DNA from: CAVQXR01 sp963717955
GTDB taxonomy: Bacteria > Actinomycetota > Thermoleophilia > Gaiellales > Gaiellaceae
Direction of reading: 5' to 3'
NCBI GenBank assembly: GCA_963717955.1
Contig: CAVQXR010000001.1
Coordinates: forward strand, 2,480,001-2,544,000
DNA length: 64,000 bases
Within the stretch, counting starts at the first letter, position 1. Each line of letters opens with the position of its first letter. The notes beneath the pieces were generated by a model that saw only the letters and a program-made list of their open reading frames with translations, searched no databases and was not told the DNA's origin. Below, piece by piece: positions 1 to 8,460 of this stretch. The position numbers and the translations under genes are program-made.

Positions 1-833
1 AACAGGGCGAGCACGAGCGAGATCGCTCCGAACGCGGCGGGAAAGATCAGGCCGGGATTGAATAGCTCGACCGTGATCGCCAGAACGCCGAGGGAGAGCA
101 GCAGCGTGATCAGGTTCGGATCGATCAGGGTGTCGAGGATGCGATCCCACAGCGACATCGTGACCGAGGTGACCTCCGCCCCGGCGGTGTCGAGGACGAG
201 CCCCTTGGGAACGGTCTCGAGCCCGTCGATCTCCTCGAGGAGCGTGGGCAGGTCGGGCGACACGAGGTCGATCACGCCCTGCTCGAGCGCCTCGCGGGCG
301 GTGAGGTTCGACGCCTCGCGTACCGCCTTCTCCGCCCAATCGGCGTTGCGGCCGTGCTCCTCAGCGAGGGCAGAGAGGGAGCTGGCCGCGTCGTTGACGA
401 CCTTCTCCCGCAGGTCCTCCGGGATGTCGCCTCCGCCGACCGCGACCGGGGTGGACGAGCCGATGTTCGTCTGCGGCGCCATCGCCAGGATGTCGCCCGC
501 CTGTCCGATCCAGACTCCTGCGGACGCTGCTCGTGCGCCCTCGGGCGCGACGTACACGACGATGGGAATCGGCGACTCGAGCTCCTTCTTCACGATGTCC
601 CGCATGGCCTCGGCCAGCCCACCCGGGGTGTCGAGGAGGACCACGACAGCGTCGTAGCCATCCTCGATCCCGCGATCGATCTCACCGATCAGATAGTCGG
701 CCGTGACCGGGTTGACGTCGTTCTCGAACTCGACGGCGAGGACACGAGGCCGCTCGTCGCCACCGGCGGTCGCCAGTCCCACGAGGGCGCCGGCGAGCGC
801 CAGGATCGCGATCAGTAGCCGGGCGGCGCGCAT
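1..833 (-). CDS. NfeD-family membrane-bound serine protease (ClpP class), 3' end outside window
   Basis: The gene reads leftward from ATG at 833 and is still open at base 1, so about 277 N-terminal residues are present. Residues 1-24 form a signal or transmembrane segment. A ClpP-class domain follows (about 30-200) with the oxyanion-type stretch LLDTPGGLAEAM and the candidate nucleophile Ser104 in ARAASAG; a Lys-containing helix near residue 145 is placed for the Ser/Lys dyad of this family. A membrane region begins at the window edge (LITLLLSLGVLAI, then ELFNPGLIFP), as in long NfeD proteins that carry several helices and a C-terminal OB fold. Family members cleave membrane-associated proteins such as stomatin partners. 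The next gene upstream, birA, is on the same strand 60 bp away. Identity is firm; the substrate is unknown. Confidence 0.85.
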   Translation of the reverse strand, partial: MRAARLLIAILALAGALVGLATAGGDERPRVLAVEFENDVNPVTADYLIGEIDRGIEDGYDAVVVLLDTPGGLAEAMRDIVKKELESPIPIVVYVAPEGARAASAGVWIGQAGDILAMAPQTNIGSSTPVAVGGGDIPEDLREKVVNDAASSLSALAEEHGRNADWAEKAVREASNLTAREALEQGVIDLVSPDLPTLLEEIDGLETVPKGLVLDTAGAEVTSVTMSLWDRILDTLIDPNLITLLLSLGVLAITVELFNPGLIFPAAFGAISLVLAL

Positions 834-892
834 GGCCGAACTGCTGCCGATCGTAGCAGCGGCCCTGCGGCGGCCCGCCGGCCGAGCGACGG

Positions 893-1636
893 TCAGCCCG
901 GTGTGACCTCGTCCGATGCGATCGCCTCCACTTCCCCGCCGTGCCGAAGCAACAGCCGCCCCTCGGGATCGATGCCGGCCGCGACGCCGCGCCGACCTCC
1001 GATCTCGACCTTGCTCCCCTCGAGGCAGTCGCGAGCGGTGAGCTCGGCGTGGAGCGGCACGAGCCCGGCGTCCCGCCACAGGTCGTAGGTGCGCTCGAGC
1101 TCCGCGAGCAGCGAGGCGAGCAGGACGGCCCGGTCGCGGCACCGCCCGTCGACCGTCCTCAACGACGCCGGCGGAGTGCGGGCGGCAGGCGGGAGCTCCT
1201 CCTCCGTCTGGTTGACGTTGATGCCGATGCCGAGGACGACGGCTCCTTCGCGCCCTTCGGCGAGGACCCCGGCGATCTTCCGACCGTCCACGAGGACGTC
1301 GTTGGGCCACTTCAGGGAGACCCGCCGCTCGAGCTCGCCCTCGCAGGCAGCAGCCGCCGCGAGGCCACCGACGAGGGCGAGCTGCGGGGCCGTGTGGAGG
1401 TTCGCAGGGCGCAACAGGACGGAGAGCAGGATCGCCGAGCCGGGCTGCGCCTCCCAGCGGCGCCCGAGCCGTCCGCGGCCCTCTGTCTGCAGATCGGCAA
1501 CGGCCACGGCCCCTTCGGGGTCGCCCGACTGGAGGAGAGCCTGCGTCGACGCACAGGACGCCCGGTAGCGGTAGGGCGACCCGAAGCGGCCGCGCAACAG
1601 CGGTGTGACCCGTTCCGCCACTAGCGCGCCGTGCAT
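893..1636 (-). CDS. birA: Biotin--[acetyl-CoA-carboxylase] ligase, monofunctional type
   Basis: A 247-residue BPL/LplA-fold protein that makes biotinyl-AMP and transfers biotin to the carrier protein of acyl-CoA carboxylases. The biotin and ATP loop is visible as GRGRLGRRW (around residue 53), followed by the catalytic KWPNDVLVDGRKIAGVL (around 104-120) and VVLGIGINVN. There is no N-terminal helix-turn-helix, so unlike E. coli BirA it should not act as a repressor. The protein begins almost directly with the catalytic domain. It is divergent from the sigma-factor gene with only 23 bp between starts, and it lies near accD and accA of the downstream run, which fits a role in the same lipid pathway. 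The accB/accC substrate genes are not in this window. Confidence 0.92.
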   Translation of the reverse strand: MHGALVAERVTPLLRGRFGSPYRYRASCASTQALLQSGDPEGAVAVADLQTEGRGRLGRRWEAQPGSAILLSVLLRPANLHTAPQLALVGGLAAAAACEGELERRVSLKWPNDVLVDGRKIAGVLAEGREGAVVLGIGINVNQTEEELPPAARTPPASLRTVDGRCRDRAVLLASLLAELERTYDLWRDAGLVPLHAELTARDCLEGSKVEIGGRRGVAAGIDPEGRLLLRHGGEVEAIASDEVTPG

Positions 1637-1659
1637 CCGGCGTTCTAGACTACCGGTGG

Positions 1660-2262
1660 GTGAAGAAGCAGCCGGATTCGCACGCCTTCGCGGCGCTGTC
1701 CGCAGCGGGTTACGCGCGGCTGGCAGACGCGGATCTGGTTCGGCGCGCGAAGGCGGGTGACCGGCGCGCGCTCGATGCCCTCGTCGAGCGCCATGCCGCG
1801 CGCGTGTCGAGGCTCGCGGCGCAGCTGCTCGGTGACATCGAGGACGCTCGTGACGCCGCCCAGGAGTCGCTGCTCAAGCTCAGTACCCGGCTGCGCCAGT
1901 TCCGCGGCGACTGCCAGTTCTCGACCTGGGTGCACCGGATCGTCGTCAACACCTGCCGCGACCTGGCCGAGCGCCAGGGCCTGCGCCGCGCGGAGCCGTT
2001 CGCAGTGGAGCACGAGCCACTGCTCGAGGAGGACGACCCGTGCCGGCTGGCGCTCGTCGCCGACCTGCGCCGCGAGCTCGCCGAGGCACTCGGCCGGCTG
2101 ACGGCGGAACAGCGCCGGGTGGTGCTGATGCGTGACGCGCTCGGTCTCTCGTACGAGGAGATCGGACGGCTCGTCCGGATCCCGACCGGCACGGTGAAGT
2201 CGTACGTCCACCGTGGCCGCGCCGGCCTGCGGATCGGCATGAAGGAATACTCGGTCGCATGA
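1660..2262 (+). CDS. ECF-type RNA polymerase sigma factor
   Basis: A 200-residue sigma-70 family protein starting at GTG 1660. Region 2 is seen around residues 24-95, with the DAAQESLLKL helix and FRGDCQFSTWVHRIVVNTCRD typical of ECF region 2.3-2.4. Region 4 follows (about 145-195) with LTAEQRRVVLMRDALGLSYEEI and the helix-turn-helix IPTGTVKSYVHRGRAGLR. No anti-sigma gene sits beside it. The stop codon overlaps the fabZ ATG in ATGA, so it is probably translationally coupled to the fatty-acid genes. Whether it controls them cannot be read from sequence; no recognisable repeated promoter motif was found near it. Confidence 0.87.
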   Translation: MKKQPDSHAFAALSAAGYARLADADLVRRAKAGDRRALDALVERHAARVSRLAAQLLGDIEDARDAAQESLLKLSTRLRQFRGDCQFSTWVHRIVVNTCRDLAERQGLRRAEPFAVEHEPLLEEDDPCRLALVADLRRELAEALGRLTAEQRRVVLMRDALGLSYEEIGRLVRIPTGTVKSYVHRGRAGLRIGMKEYSVA

Positions 2263-2705
2263 CCGAGCTGACGCGGGAGCAGATCGAGGAGATCCTTCCG
2301 CACCGCGAGCCCTTCCTGCTTCTCGACGAGGTGGTCGAGCTGGAGCCCGGGCTGCGGGCGGTCGCCCGCAAGCGGGTGAGCGAGGACGAGTGGTACCTCA
2401 CGGGACACTTTCCCGGCAACCCGATCATGCCAGGCGTCCTGATGGTCGAAGCGCTCGCGCAGACGGGCGCGGTCGCCGTCCTCTCGGACGAGGAGAACCG
2501 CGGAAAGCTCGTCCTGTTCGGCGGGATCGACGGCGTCCGCTTCAAGCGGGTCGTTCGGCCCGGCGACGTCCTGACCCTGGAGTGCACGCTCGAGCGGGTG
2601 CGCGGCCCGGTCGGGAAGGGCTCGGCCCGTGCGACCGTCGACGGCCAGCTCGCGGTACGGGGCACCCTCATGTTCGCGGTTGCCGACCCGTCCACGGCGG
2701 CGTGA
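2259..2705 (+). CDS. fabZ: 3-hydroxyacyl-[acyl-carrier-protein] dehydratase FabZ
   Basis: A 148-residue single hot-dog-fold protein that removes water from 3-hydroxyacyl-ACP in fatty-acid elongation. The active-site signature GHFPGNPIMPGVLMVEALAQ (around residues 49-68) gives the catalytic His and Glu. The N-terminal ILPHREPFLLLDEV is also typical. Length matches the family. ATG 2259 overlaps the preceding sigma-factor stop, and its own TGA overlaps the GTG of the fabH homologue, placing it at the head of the fatty-acid block. FabZ rather than FabA is preferred because the protein is short and no isomerase-type features are seen. Confidence 0.94.
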   Translation: MTELTREQIEEILPHREPFLLLDEVVELEPGLRAVARKRVSEDEWYLTGHFPGNPIMPGVLMVEALAQTGAVAVLSDEENRGKLVLFGGIDGVRFKRVVRPGDVLTLECTLERVRGPVGKGSARATVDGQLAVRGTLMFAVADPSTAA

Positions 2706-3742
2706 TCTGTACGAGCGTTCCGGCCGGCCGGGCCGGTGCGGGGCGGAGGATCGGGATCTCCGGTGTGGGCGCGTACGTGCCGCCGCACGTCCTCGGCAAC
2801 GACGAGATCGGCCGCCGCCTCGGTGTCGACGACGAGTGGATCCTGTCGCGGACCGGGATCAGGGAGCGGCATATCGCCGGGCCGGAGCAGGCGGCGAGCG
2901 ACCTGGCGGTCCCGGCAGCGCTGCAGGCGCTCGACCGTGCCGGCGCCGACCCGGGCTCCGTCGACCTCGTGATCGTGGCCACGGCCAGCCCGGATGCCCC
3001 CACACCGCCGACAGCGTCGATCGTCGCCACGGCGATCGGGGCGGGCGATGCCGCCGCGTACGACCTTTCGGCGGCCTCGACCGGGTTTCTGTACGGGCTC
3101 GCCCAGGCATACGCGTCGATCGACGCGGGGCTGTGCGGGCGAGCGCTCGTGATCGGCGCCGAGGTGCTGTCGCGGCTCGTCGACTGGGACGACCGTGGAA
3201 CGTCGATCCTGTTCGCCGACGCCGCGGCCGCGACGGTCGTCGAGCCCGTTGCCGAGGGAGGGTTTCTCGGGTTCGAGCTCGGCTCCGACGGGACCGGCGC
3301 CGGGGACATCGTCGTGCCCGCGGGCGGGTCGAGACTTCCGGCATCCGCGGAGACGATCGTGCAGGATCTGCATTCGATCCACATGGACGGCGCGAACGTG
3401 TTTCGGTTCTCGACGCGCGTGTCCCCGGCGTCGGCGTTGCGCCTGCTCGAGCGCTGCGGGCTCGCGATCGAGGATGTCGATCTGTACGCCCCGCACCAGT
3501 CGAACCTCCGCATCATCGACCACACCGTCCGCTCGCTCGGGATCGCGACCGAGCGCGTCCTCGTGAACATCGATCGCTACGGCAACACCGCATCCGCCTC
3601 GATCCCGCTCGTCCTGAACGACGCCATCGAGAGCGGACGCCTGAAGGCCGGAGCGACGGTCATGCTCTCGGCAGTCGGTGCGGGGCTGACCTGGGGAACG
3701 TCGATCGTCGACTGGACGACCACGCCTGGAGCTGCGGCATGA
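2702..3742 (+). CDS. fabH: FabH-like 3-oxoacyl-ACP synthase III with Ser replacing the catalytic Cys
   Basis: A 346-residue thiolase-fold protein starting at GTG 2702, overlapping the fabZ stop. FabH signatures are clear: GAYVPPHVLGNDEI near the start, WILSRTGIRERHIA, and the C-terminal APHQSNLRIID (His265) and RYGNTASASIP (Asn295). These supply the His and Asn of the Cys-His-Asn triad. The position expected to hold the Cys nucleophile, in DLSAASTGFLYGL, is encoded by TCG at 3077, giving Ser126. Ser-type KAS III homologues are known (DpsC of the daunorubicin pathway acylates on Ser), so the enzyme may start chains with an unusual acyl-CoA or lack ordinary condensing activity. It sits exactly where fabH is expected, before fabD. 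Family assignment is firm; normal FabH activity is doubtful. Confidence 0.86.
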   Translation: MICTSVPAGRAGAGRRIGISGVGAYVPPHVLGNDEIGRRLGVDDEWILSRTGIRERHIAGPEQAASDLAVPAALQALDRAGADPGSVDLVIVATASPDAPTPPTASIVATAIGAGDAAAYDLSAASTGFLYGLAQAYASIDAGLCGRALVIGAEVLSRLVDWDDRGTSILFADAAAATVVEPVAEGGFLGFELGSDGTGAGDIVVPAGGSRLPASAETIVQDLHSIHMDGANVFRFSTRVSPASALRLLERCGLAIEDVDLYAPHQSNLRIIDHTVRSLGIATERVLVNIDRYGNTASASIPLVLNDAIESGRLKAGATVMLSAVGAGLTWGTSIVDWTTTPGAAA

Positions 3743-4659
3743 AGATCGCGTTCTGCTTTCCGGGGCAGGGCTCGCTGGCGGTCGGGATGGGCCGCGAGTT
3801 CGCCGACGCCTTCCCGGCGGCACGCGCCGTGTTCGCGGAGGGCTCCGAGGCCTCGGGCCTCGATCTCGAGCGCGTGTGCTTCGAGGGGCCGATCGAGGAG
3901 CTGACCGAGACCGCCATCCAGCAGCCCGCCCTCGTCGCGACCTCCCTTGCTTGTCTGCGGGCCGTCGAGGCCGTTGGCGCGCGGCCGGACGTCGTCGTCG
4001 GGCACTCCGTCGGTGAGTACTCGGCGCTCGCCGCGAGCGGCGCGCTCACAGCCCGCGACGCGATCGGGCTGGTCAGGGAGCGCGGGCTCGCGACGGCGGC
4101 CGCGGCGGAGGAGCGGCCGGGCGCGATGGCGGCCGTGCTCGGGCTCGAAGACGCCGTCGTCGAGGAGCTCTGCGCGAGCCTCACCGGCGTCTGGCCCGCG
4201 AACTACAACTGCCCCGGACAGATCGTCGTCTCCGGCACCGAGGCTGCGGTCGACGAGCTCGTCGCCGCCGCAGAGCGGCGAGGGGCGCGGCGGGTGGTGA
4301 AGCTCCGGGTGACCGGCGCCTTCCACAGCCCACTCGTCGCCTCCGCTCGCGACCGCCTCCGCCCCGCATTGGAGCGCGCGCCCTGGCGCGAGGGCGCCGT
4401 TCCCTTCATGTCCACCGTGACGGCCGCCGTCGAGCCGACCGGCCGCGCGGTCGAGCTGCTGCTCGATCAGCTGACGGCACCGGTGCGGTTCACGCAGGCC
4501 GTCGCCGGGCTCGTGCGCTCGGGCGTCACGGTCTTCGTCGAGATCGGCCCGGGGAAGGTGCTCTCGGGCCTCGTCAAGCGCTGCGACCGCTCGGTCGCGG
4601 CGGTATCGGTGGGCGACAGCGCGTCGCTCGCAAGGCTCCAGGAGGTGCTGTCGCCGTGA
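3739..4659 (+). CDS. fabD: Malonyl-CoA:ACP transacylase FabD
   Basis: A 306-residue acyltransferase that loads malonate onto ACP. It begins MKIAFCFPGQGSLAVGMG, the standard start of the family. The nucleophile elbow is GHSVGEYSALAA (Ser near residue 88) and the catalytic His is in GAFHSPLVASAR (around 197). The ATG at 3739 overlaps the fabH homologue's TGA and its own stop overlaps fabG, so expression is probably coupled. Length and motifs are typical of a stand-alone FabD rather than a polyketide AT domain. Confidence 0.94.
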   Translation: MKIAFCFPGQGSLAVGMGREFADAFPAARAVFAEGSEASGLDLERVCFEGPIEELTETAIQQPALVATSLACLRAVEAVGARPDVVVGHSVGEYSALAASGALTARDAIGLVRERGLATAAAAEERPGAMAAVLGLEDAVVEELCASLTGVWPANYNCPGQIVVSGTEAAVDELVAAAERRGARRVVKLRVTGAFHSPLVASARDRLRPALERAPWREGAVPFMSTVTAAVEPTGRAVELLLDQLTAPVRFTQAVAGLVRSGVTVFVEIGPGKVLSGLVKRCDRSVAAVSVGDSASLARLQEVLSP

Positions 4660-5402
4660 GCGGCCCGGACTTCGGCTCCCTCGACGGAAAGGTGGCGCTA
4701 GTCACGGGTGGCGCCCGCGGGATCGGCGCCGCGATCTCACGCGAGCTGGCGGCCGCCGGCGCGCGGGTCTGTGTCAACTACCGGTCGGGACGGGCCGCGG
4801 CCGAGGCCGTCGCCGCCGAGGTCGGCGGGCTCGCGATCCAGGCCGACGTCGCCGACGCCGCGGAGGTCGGTGCGCTCGTGGCGCAGGTCGAGGAGGAGCT
4901 CGGCCCACTCGACATCCTCGTTGCGAACGCCGGCATCACGCGCGACACCCTGATCATGCGGATGAGCGACGAGGAGTGGGACGAGGTGATCGACACGAAC
5001 CTCCGCGGGGTCTTCAACTGCTGCCGGGCCGTCGCGCGCGGGATGCTCAAGCGCAGGAGCGGCTCGATCGTCACGCTCACGAGCGTCGTGGGCCTGCACG
5101 GGAATCCGGGCCAGACGAACTACGCGGCCTCGAAGGCCGGCATCATCGGCTTCACGAAGGCGCTCGCAAAGGAGCTCGGGAGCCGGGGCGTGCGCGTCAA
5201 CGCCGTCGCGCCCGGCTACATCTCGACCGAGCTGACGACGGTGCTCCCCGACGACCTTCGCGACCTCATCCTGGCCGGAACACCGCTCGGCCGGCTCGGC
5301 GATCCGGAGGATGTCGCCGGTGCGGTACGCTTTCTCTGCTCCGATGAGGCAACGTTCGTGACCGGGGCGGTGCTCCAGGTCGACGGCGGCCTCGGGATGT
5401 AG
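4656..5402 (+). CDS. fabG: 3-oxoacyl-[acyl-carrier-protein] reductase FabG
   Basis: A 248-residue short-chain dehydrogenase. The NADP-binding TGGARGIGAAI is near residue 18, NAG near 87, and the catalytic Ser/Tyr/Lys are in SIVTLTSVV and NYAASKAGIIGFTKALAKEL. The stretch GITRDTLIMRM is characteristic of FabG among SDRs. It starts at GTG 4656, overlapping the fabD stop, and ends 11 bp before fabF. In most bacteria acpP lies between fabG and fabF; here no ACP gene fits in the gap, so the carrier protein must be encoded elsewhere. Confidence 0.92.
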   Translation: MSGPDFGSLDGKVALVTGGARGIGAAISRELAAAGARVCVNYRSGRAAAEAVAAEVGGLAIQADVADAAEVGALVAQVEEELGPLDILVANAGITRDTLIMRMSDEEWDEVIDTNLRGVFNCCRAVARGMLKRRSGSIVTLTSVVGLHGNPGQTNYAASKAGIIGFTKALAKELGSRGVRVNAVAPGYISTELTTVLPDDLRDLILAGTPLGRLGDPEDVAGAVRFLCSDEATFVTGAVLQVDGGLGM

Positions 5403-5413
5403 GAGGGGGCTTG

Positions 5414-6670
5414 GTGCAAGACCACAACGGACGTCGCCGGGTCGTCATCACCGGGGTCGGGGCGCTCACCCCGCTCGGCAACGACGCGGAGACCTTCTGG
5501 GAGCAGATCATGGCCGGGAAGCACGGTGCCGGGCCGTTGACGCGCTTCGACCCCACCGACTACGCGGTCAAGTTCGCCTGCGAGCTGAGGAACTTCGATC
5601 CCACCGACTGGATCGACGTCAGGAGCGCCCGGAAGATGGACCGGTTCACGCAGGCAGTCCTGGCGGCGGCGATCATGGCGCACCGGGACTCCGGCATCGA
5701 GATCGAGCCCGAGAGCGAGCGGATCGGCGCAGCGATCGCGACCGGGATCGGCGGTCTGTCGAGCTTCGAGAGCGCGCACACGCTGCTCTTCGAGCGAGGC
5801 CCGGATCGTGTCAGCCCGTTCGCGATCCCCTCGATCCTCCCGAACATGGGCGCCGGCTGGGTCTCGATCTGGCTCGGGACACGCGGGCCGCTGACGGCCG
5901 AGTGCACCGCGTGCGCGGCCTCGAACATGTCGATCGGCGGCGCCCTCGACGAGATCCGCATGGGCCGGGCGGACGTGATGTTCGCCGGCGGGGGGGAGTG
6001 CGGCGTCCAGAAGGTCGGGATCGCGGGGTTCTCAGCGATGCGCGCGCTCTCGCGCCGAAACGACGACCCGGGGCGGGCGAGCCGGCCGTTCGATGCCGAG
6101 CGTGACGGGTTCGTGATGGGGGAGGCCGCGGGCGTCGTGGTGCTCGAGGAGCTGGAGCACGCCCGGAAGCGAGGAGCGAAGATCTACGCGGAGCTCGTCG
6201 GGTACGGCCTTTCGTCCGACGCGCGGCACATGACCGAGCCGGACCCGTCGGGGCAGCACCCGGCCCGGGCGATGCGGATGGCGATGGACGACGCCGGAGT
6301 CATGCCCGAGGACATCGATTACATCAACGCGCACGGCACTTCGACACCGATCGGGGACGCGAGCGAGACGCGGGTGATCAAGATCGCGCTCGGATTGGAC
6401 AAGGCCTACCGGACGCCGATCTCCTCGACGAAGGGAGCCACCGGGCACTGCCTGGGGGCGTCCGGGGCGATCGAGGCGATCCTCTCGGTGTTTGCCTGCC
6501 AGCGCAATGCCGTACCCCCGACGATCAACTACGAGTACCCCGATCCGGAGTGCGACCTCGACTACATCCCGAACCAGTCGCGGGAGATCCCGGTGAACAA
6601 CGTGCTCTCGAACAACTTCGGCTTCGGCGGCCACAACGCCTGCCTCATCTTCCGCAAGTTCACCGGCTAG
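5414..6670 (+). CDS. fabF: 3-oxoacyl-[acyl-carrier-protein] synthase II FabF
   Basis: A KAS II of 418 residues that performs chain elongation. The active-site Cys is in ECTACAASNMSIGGAL, the two His residues in INAHGTSTPIGD and KGATGHCLGASGAIE, and the glycine-rich C-terminal loop is NNFGFGGHNA. The Cys-His-His set is intact, in contrast to the neighbouring FabH homologue. I chose GTG 5414 over TTG 5411 because the AGGAGG at 5401-5406 is better spaced for it. It follows fabG directly and ends 6 bp before the GNAT gene. Some condensing enzymes of this class belong to special pathways, but the fab context supports primary metabolism. Confidence 0.93.
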   Translation: MQDHNGRRRVVITGVGALTPLGNDAETFWEQIMAGKHGAGPLTRFDPTDYAVKFACELRNFDPTDWIDVRSARKMDRFTQAVLAAAIMAHRDSGIEIEPESERIGAAIATGIGGLSSFESAHTLLFERGPDRVSPFAIPSILPNMGAGWVSIWLGTRGPLTAECTACAASNMSIGGALDEIRMGRADVMFAGGGECGVQKVGIAGFSAMRALSRRNDDPGRASRPFDAERDGFVMGEAAGVVVLEELEHARKRGAKIYAELVGYGLSSDARHMTEPDPSGQHPARAMRMAMDDAGVMPEDIDYINAHGTSTPIGDASETRVIKIALGLDKAYRTPISSTKGATGHCLGASGAIEAILSVFACQRNAVPPTINYEYPDPECDLDYIPNQSREIPVNNVLSNNFGFGGHNACLIFRKFTG

Positions 6671-6676
6671 CGAGCG

Positions 6677-7624
6677 ATGGACGAGCTGAGGGTGCGGCGC
6701 CCGGCGCGGCCGGACGCAGCCGGCGTGGCCAGGCTCGTCTCGGCGTACGACGCGGGGTTCGGTCTTCCCGACCAGACGGCGGCCGGGGAGGTGCTGGACG
6801 ATTGGGCAACCTGCGATCTCGCGCACGACGCATGGATCGTCGACACCCCCGACCCGGGGGAGGCCGTAGCGTACGCTCTGGTCGATCGCGGGTCCGCGGG
6901 GATCCTGCGGGCCGACGGATACGTGCACCCCTCGTGGGCCGGCAAGGGACTCGGGAGCATGCTCATCGAGCTGACCGAGGAGCGGGCGCGCCATCTCGCC
7001 GCCGACGAGGCGCCGGGCCACCGGATCGTGCTCCACAACACGACGCTACTCACCGACGGCGCCGCTCAGGCCCTGCTCGAGCGAGCCGGGTATCGACCGG
7101 TCAACTGGAGCTACCGCATGGCGATCGAGCTGCGCGAGGAGCCCGACCCGCCGACGTGGCCGGACGGGATGGTGGTGCGCAGCCTCGACCGCGACCGCGA
7201 TCTCGACGCCTTTCACGACGCGGTCAGCGAGGCGTTTGCCGGACATTTCGGCGGGCTGCGCACGATCGAGCGGCTGCGGGCGGAGGTCGCCGGGCCCGAC
7301 TTCGACCCGAGTCTCTGGTTCGTCGCCGAGGACGGGCCGGAAATCGCCGGGACTGTCGAGTGCCTCCGGCGAGCGGGCCGCGGTCACGTCAGATATCTCG
7401 GCGTGCGGGCGCCGTGGCGCGGGCGCGGCCTCGGCCTGGCGCTGCTCGAGCACGGTCTTCGCGAGCTCTTCCGCCGCGGGGAGCGGCGTGTCGCGCTCGG
7501 CGTCGACGCGAACAACGCGACGGGCGCCGTGCGGCTCTACGAGCGTGCAGGAATGTCGACGGTGTTCGGCGCGGTCACGTTCGAGAAGGAGCTCCGCCCA
7601 GGGCGAGAGGCCGCAGGGCGTTGA
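6677..7624 (+). CDS. Tandem-GNAT acetyltransferase (mycothiol-synthase-like architecture)
   Basis: A 315-residue protein with two GNAT folds. The first half (about 5-145) has a weak acetyl-CoA site around VHPSWAGKGLGSMLIEL. The second half (about 155-305) has a canonical one, LGVRAPWRGRGLGLALLEHG, and ends with DANNATGAVRLYERAGM, typical of active GNATs. Two-domain GNATs of this length include MshD, which acetylates Cys-GlcN-Ins in mycothiol synthesis, but no other msh gene is nearby, so the substrate stays open. It lies between fabF and the ureohydrolase-like gene, whose TTG start overlaps its stop. Confidence 0.78.
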   Translation: MDELRVRRPARPDAAGVARLVSAYDAGFGLPDQTAAGEVLDDWATCDLAHDAWIVDTPDPGEAVAYALVDRGSAGILRADGYVHPSWAGKGLGSMLIELTEERARHLAADEAPGHRIVLHNTTLLTDGAAQALLERAGYRPVNWSYRMAIELREEPDPPTWPDGMVVRSLDRDRDLDAFHDAVSEAFAGHFGGLRTIERLRAEVAGPDFDPSLWFVAEDGPEIAGTVECLRRAGRGHVRYLGVRAPWRGRGLGLALLEHGLRELFRRGERRVALGVDANNATGAVRLYERAGMSTVFGAVTFEKELRPGREAAGR

Positions 7625-8403
7625 GCGTCCTGCGCGCCCGCTGCCCGTGGTGTCGAACGCTGACGGCGGTCGCGGTCGGCGACGGGTACGAGTGCCACTC
7701 CTGCGGAGCCCTGTTTCCTGTCGGTCTCGTCCGCGTCCCGCGCGCCTGGGGAAACGGCGGTGCGGCGATGGCCGAGGCGGCCTCGCTCGGGCTTGCGCTG
7801 CCCGAGGCCACGATCGTCGACGAGGGCTCGCTCGCGTCACAGACGGAGGCGCTCGCCGTCCGGCTCCCGCGGCGACCGGTCGTGCTCGGTGGCTGCTGCT
7901 GTGCCCACGTCGGCGCCGTCGAGGGCCTCGTCGCCCGGCCCGGCAGGCTCGGCCTGGTGTGGATCGACGCCCACGGCGACCTCAATACCCCCGACAGCTC
8001 GCCGAGCCGAAACGCCTGGGGGATGCCGCTCCGGATGTTGCTCGACTCCGGGGCCGTCCGGATCGAGGACACCGTGCTCGTCGGGGCCCGGGATCTCGAC
8101 CCGCCGGAGCAGGCATTCATCGAGGAGACCGGGCTGCCCACCGGCCCCGAGGCCGTCGGGGCGGTGCTCGATCGCGTCGACCGGGTCTACGTCGCCTTCG
8201 ACATCGACGTCCTCGACCCCGGAGAGCCGGTGGCCGCATTCCTGCCGGTGCCGGGCGGCATCTCGCTGGCCGAGGCCGAGCACCTGCTCGCGTCGCTCGT
8301 CGACCTGCGGCCGATCGCGGGCGCCGGCTTCACGTCGCTCGCGCCCGACCCGCGGAACGCCGAGGCGATCGAGAGGCTCTGCACCGCGCTGGGCCTGCTC
8401 TGA
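7621..8403 (+). CDS. Arginase/agmatinase-fold protein with N-terminal zinc ribbon and altered metal motif
   Basis: A 260-residue protein starting at TTG 7621, overlapping the GNAT stop. Residues about 7-35 form a CPWC...CHSC zinc-ribbon-like segment not found in ordinary arginases. The ureohydrolase core follows: WIDAHGDLNT (DAHGD motif) and AFDIDVLDPGEP (DxDxxDP motif) carry most manganese ligands. The usual GGDHS motif reads VLGGCCCAHVGAVEG, so the Asp-His pair is replaced by cysteines, with a His two residues after the Cys triplet. Normal family members hydrolyse guanidino or formimino groups; this one may bind a different metal or have lost activity. It ends 58 bp before accD. The fold is confident, the reaction unknown. 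Confidence 0.75.
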   Translation: MSVLRARCPWCRTLTAVAVGDGYECHSCGALFPVGLVRVPRAWGNGGAAMAEAASLGLALPEATIVDEGSLASQTEALAVRLPRRPVVLGGCCCAHVGAVEGLVARPGRLGLVWIDAHGDLNTPDSSPSRNAWGMPLRMLLDSGAVRIEDTVLVGARDLDPPEQAFIEETGLPTGPEAVGAVLDRVDRVYVAFDIDVLDPGEPVAAFLPVPGGISLAEAEHLLASLVDLRPIAGAGFTSLAPDPRNAEAIERLCTALGLL

Positions 8404-8460
8404 AGCGGTGGCTCCTGCCCGTCCGTCGGAGCGGTGCACCCTGCCTACAATGCCGGGGTC

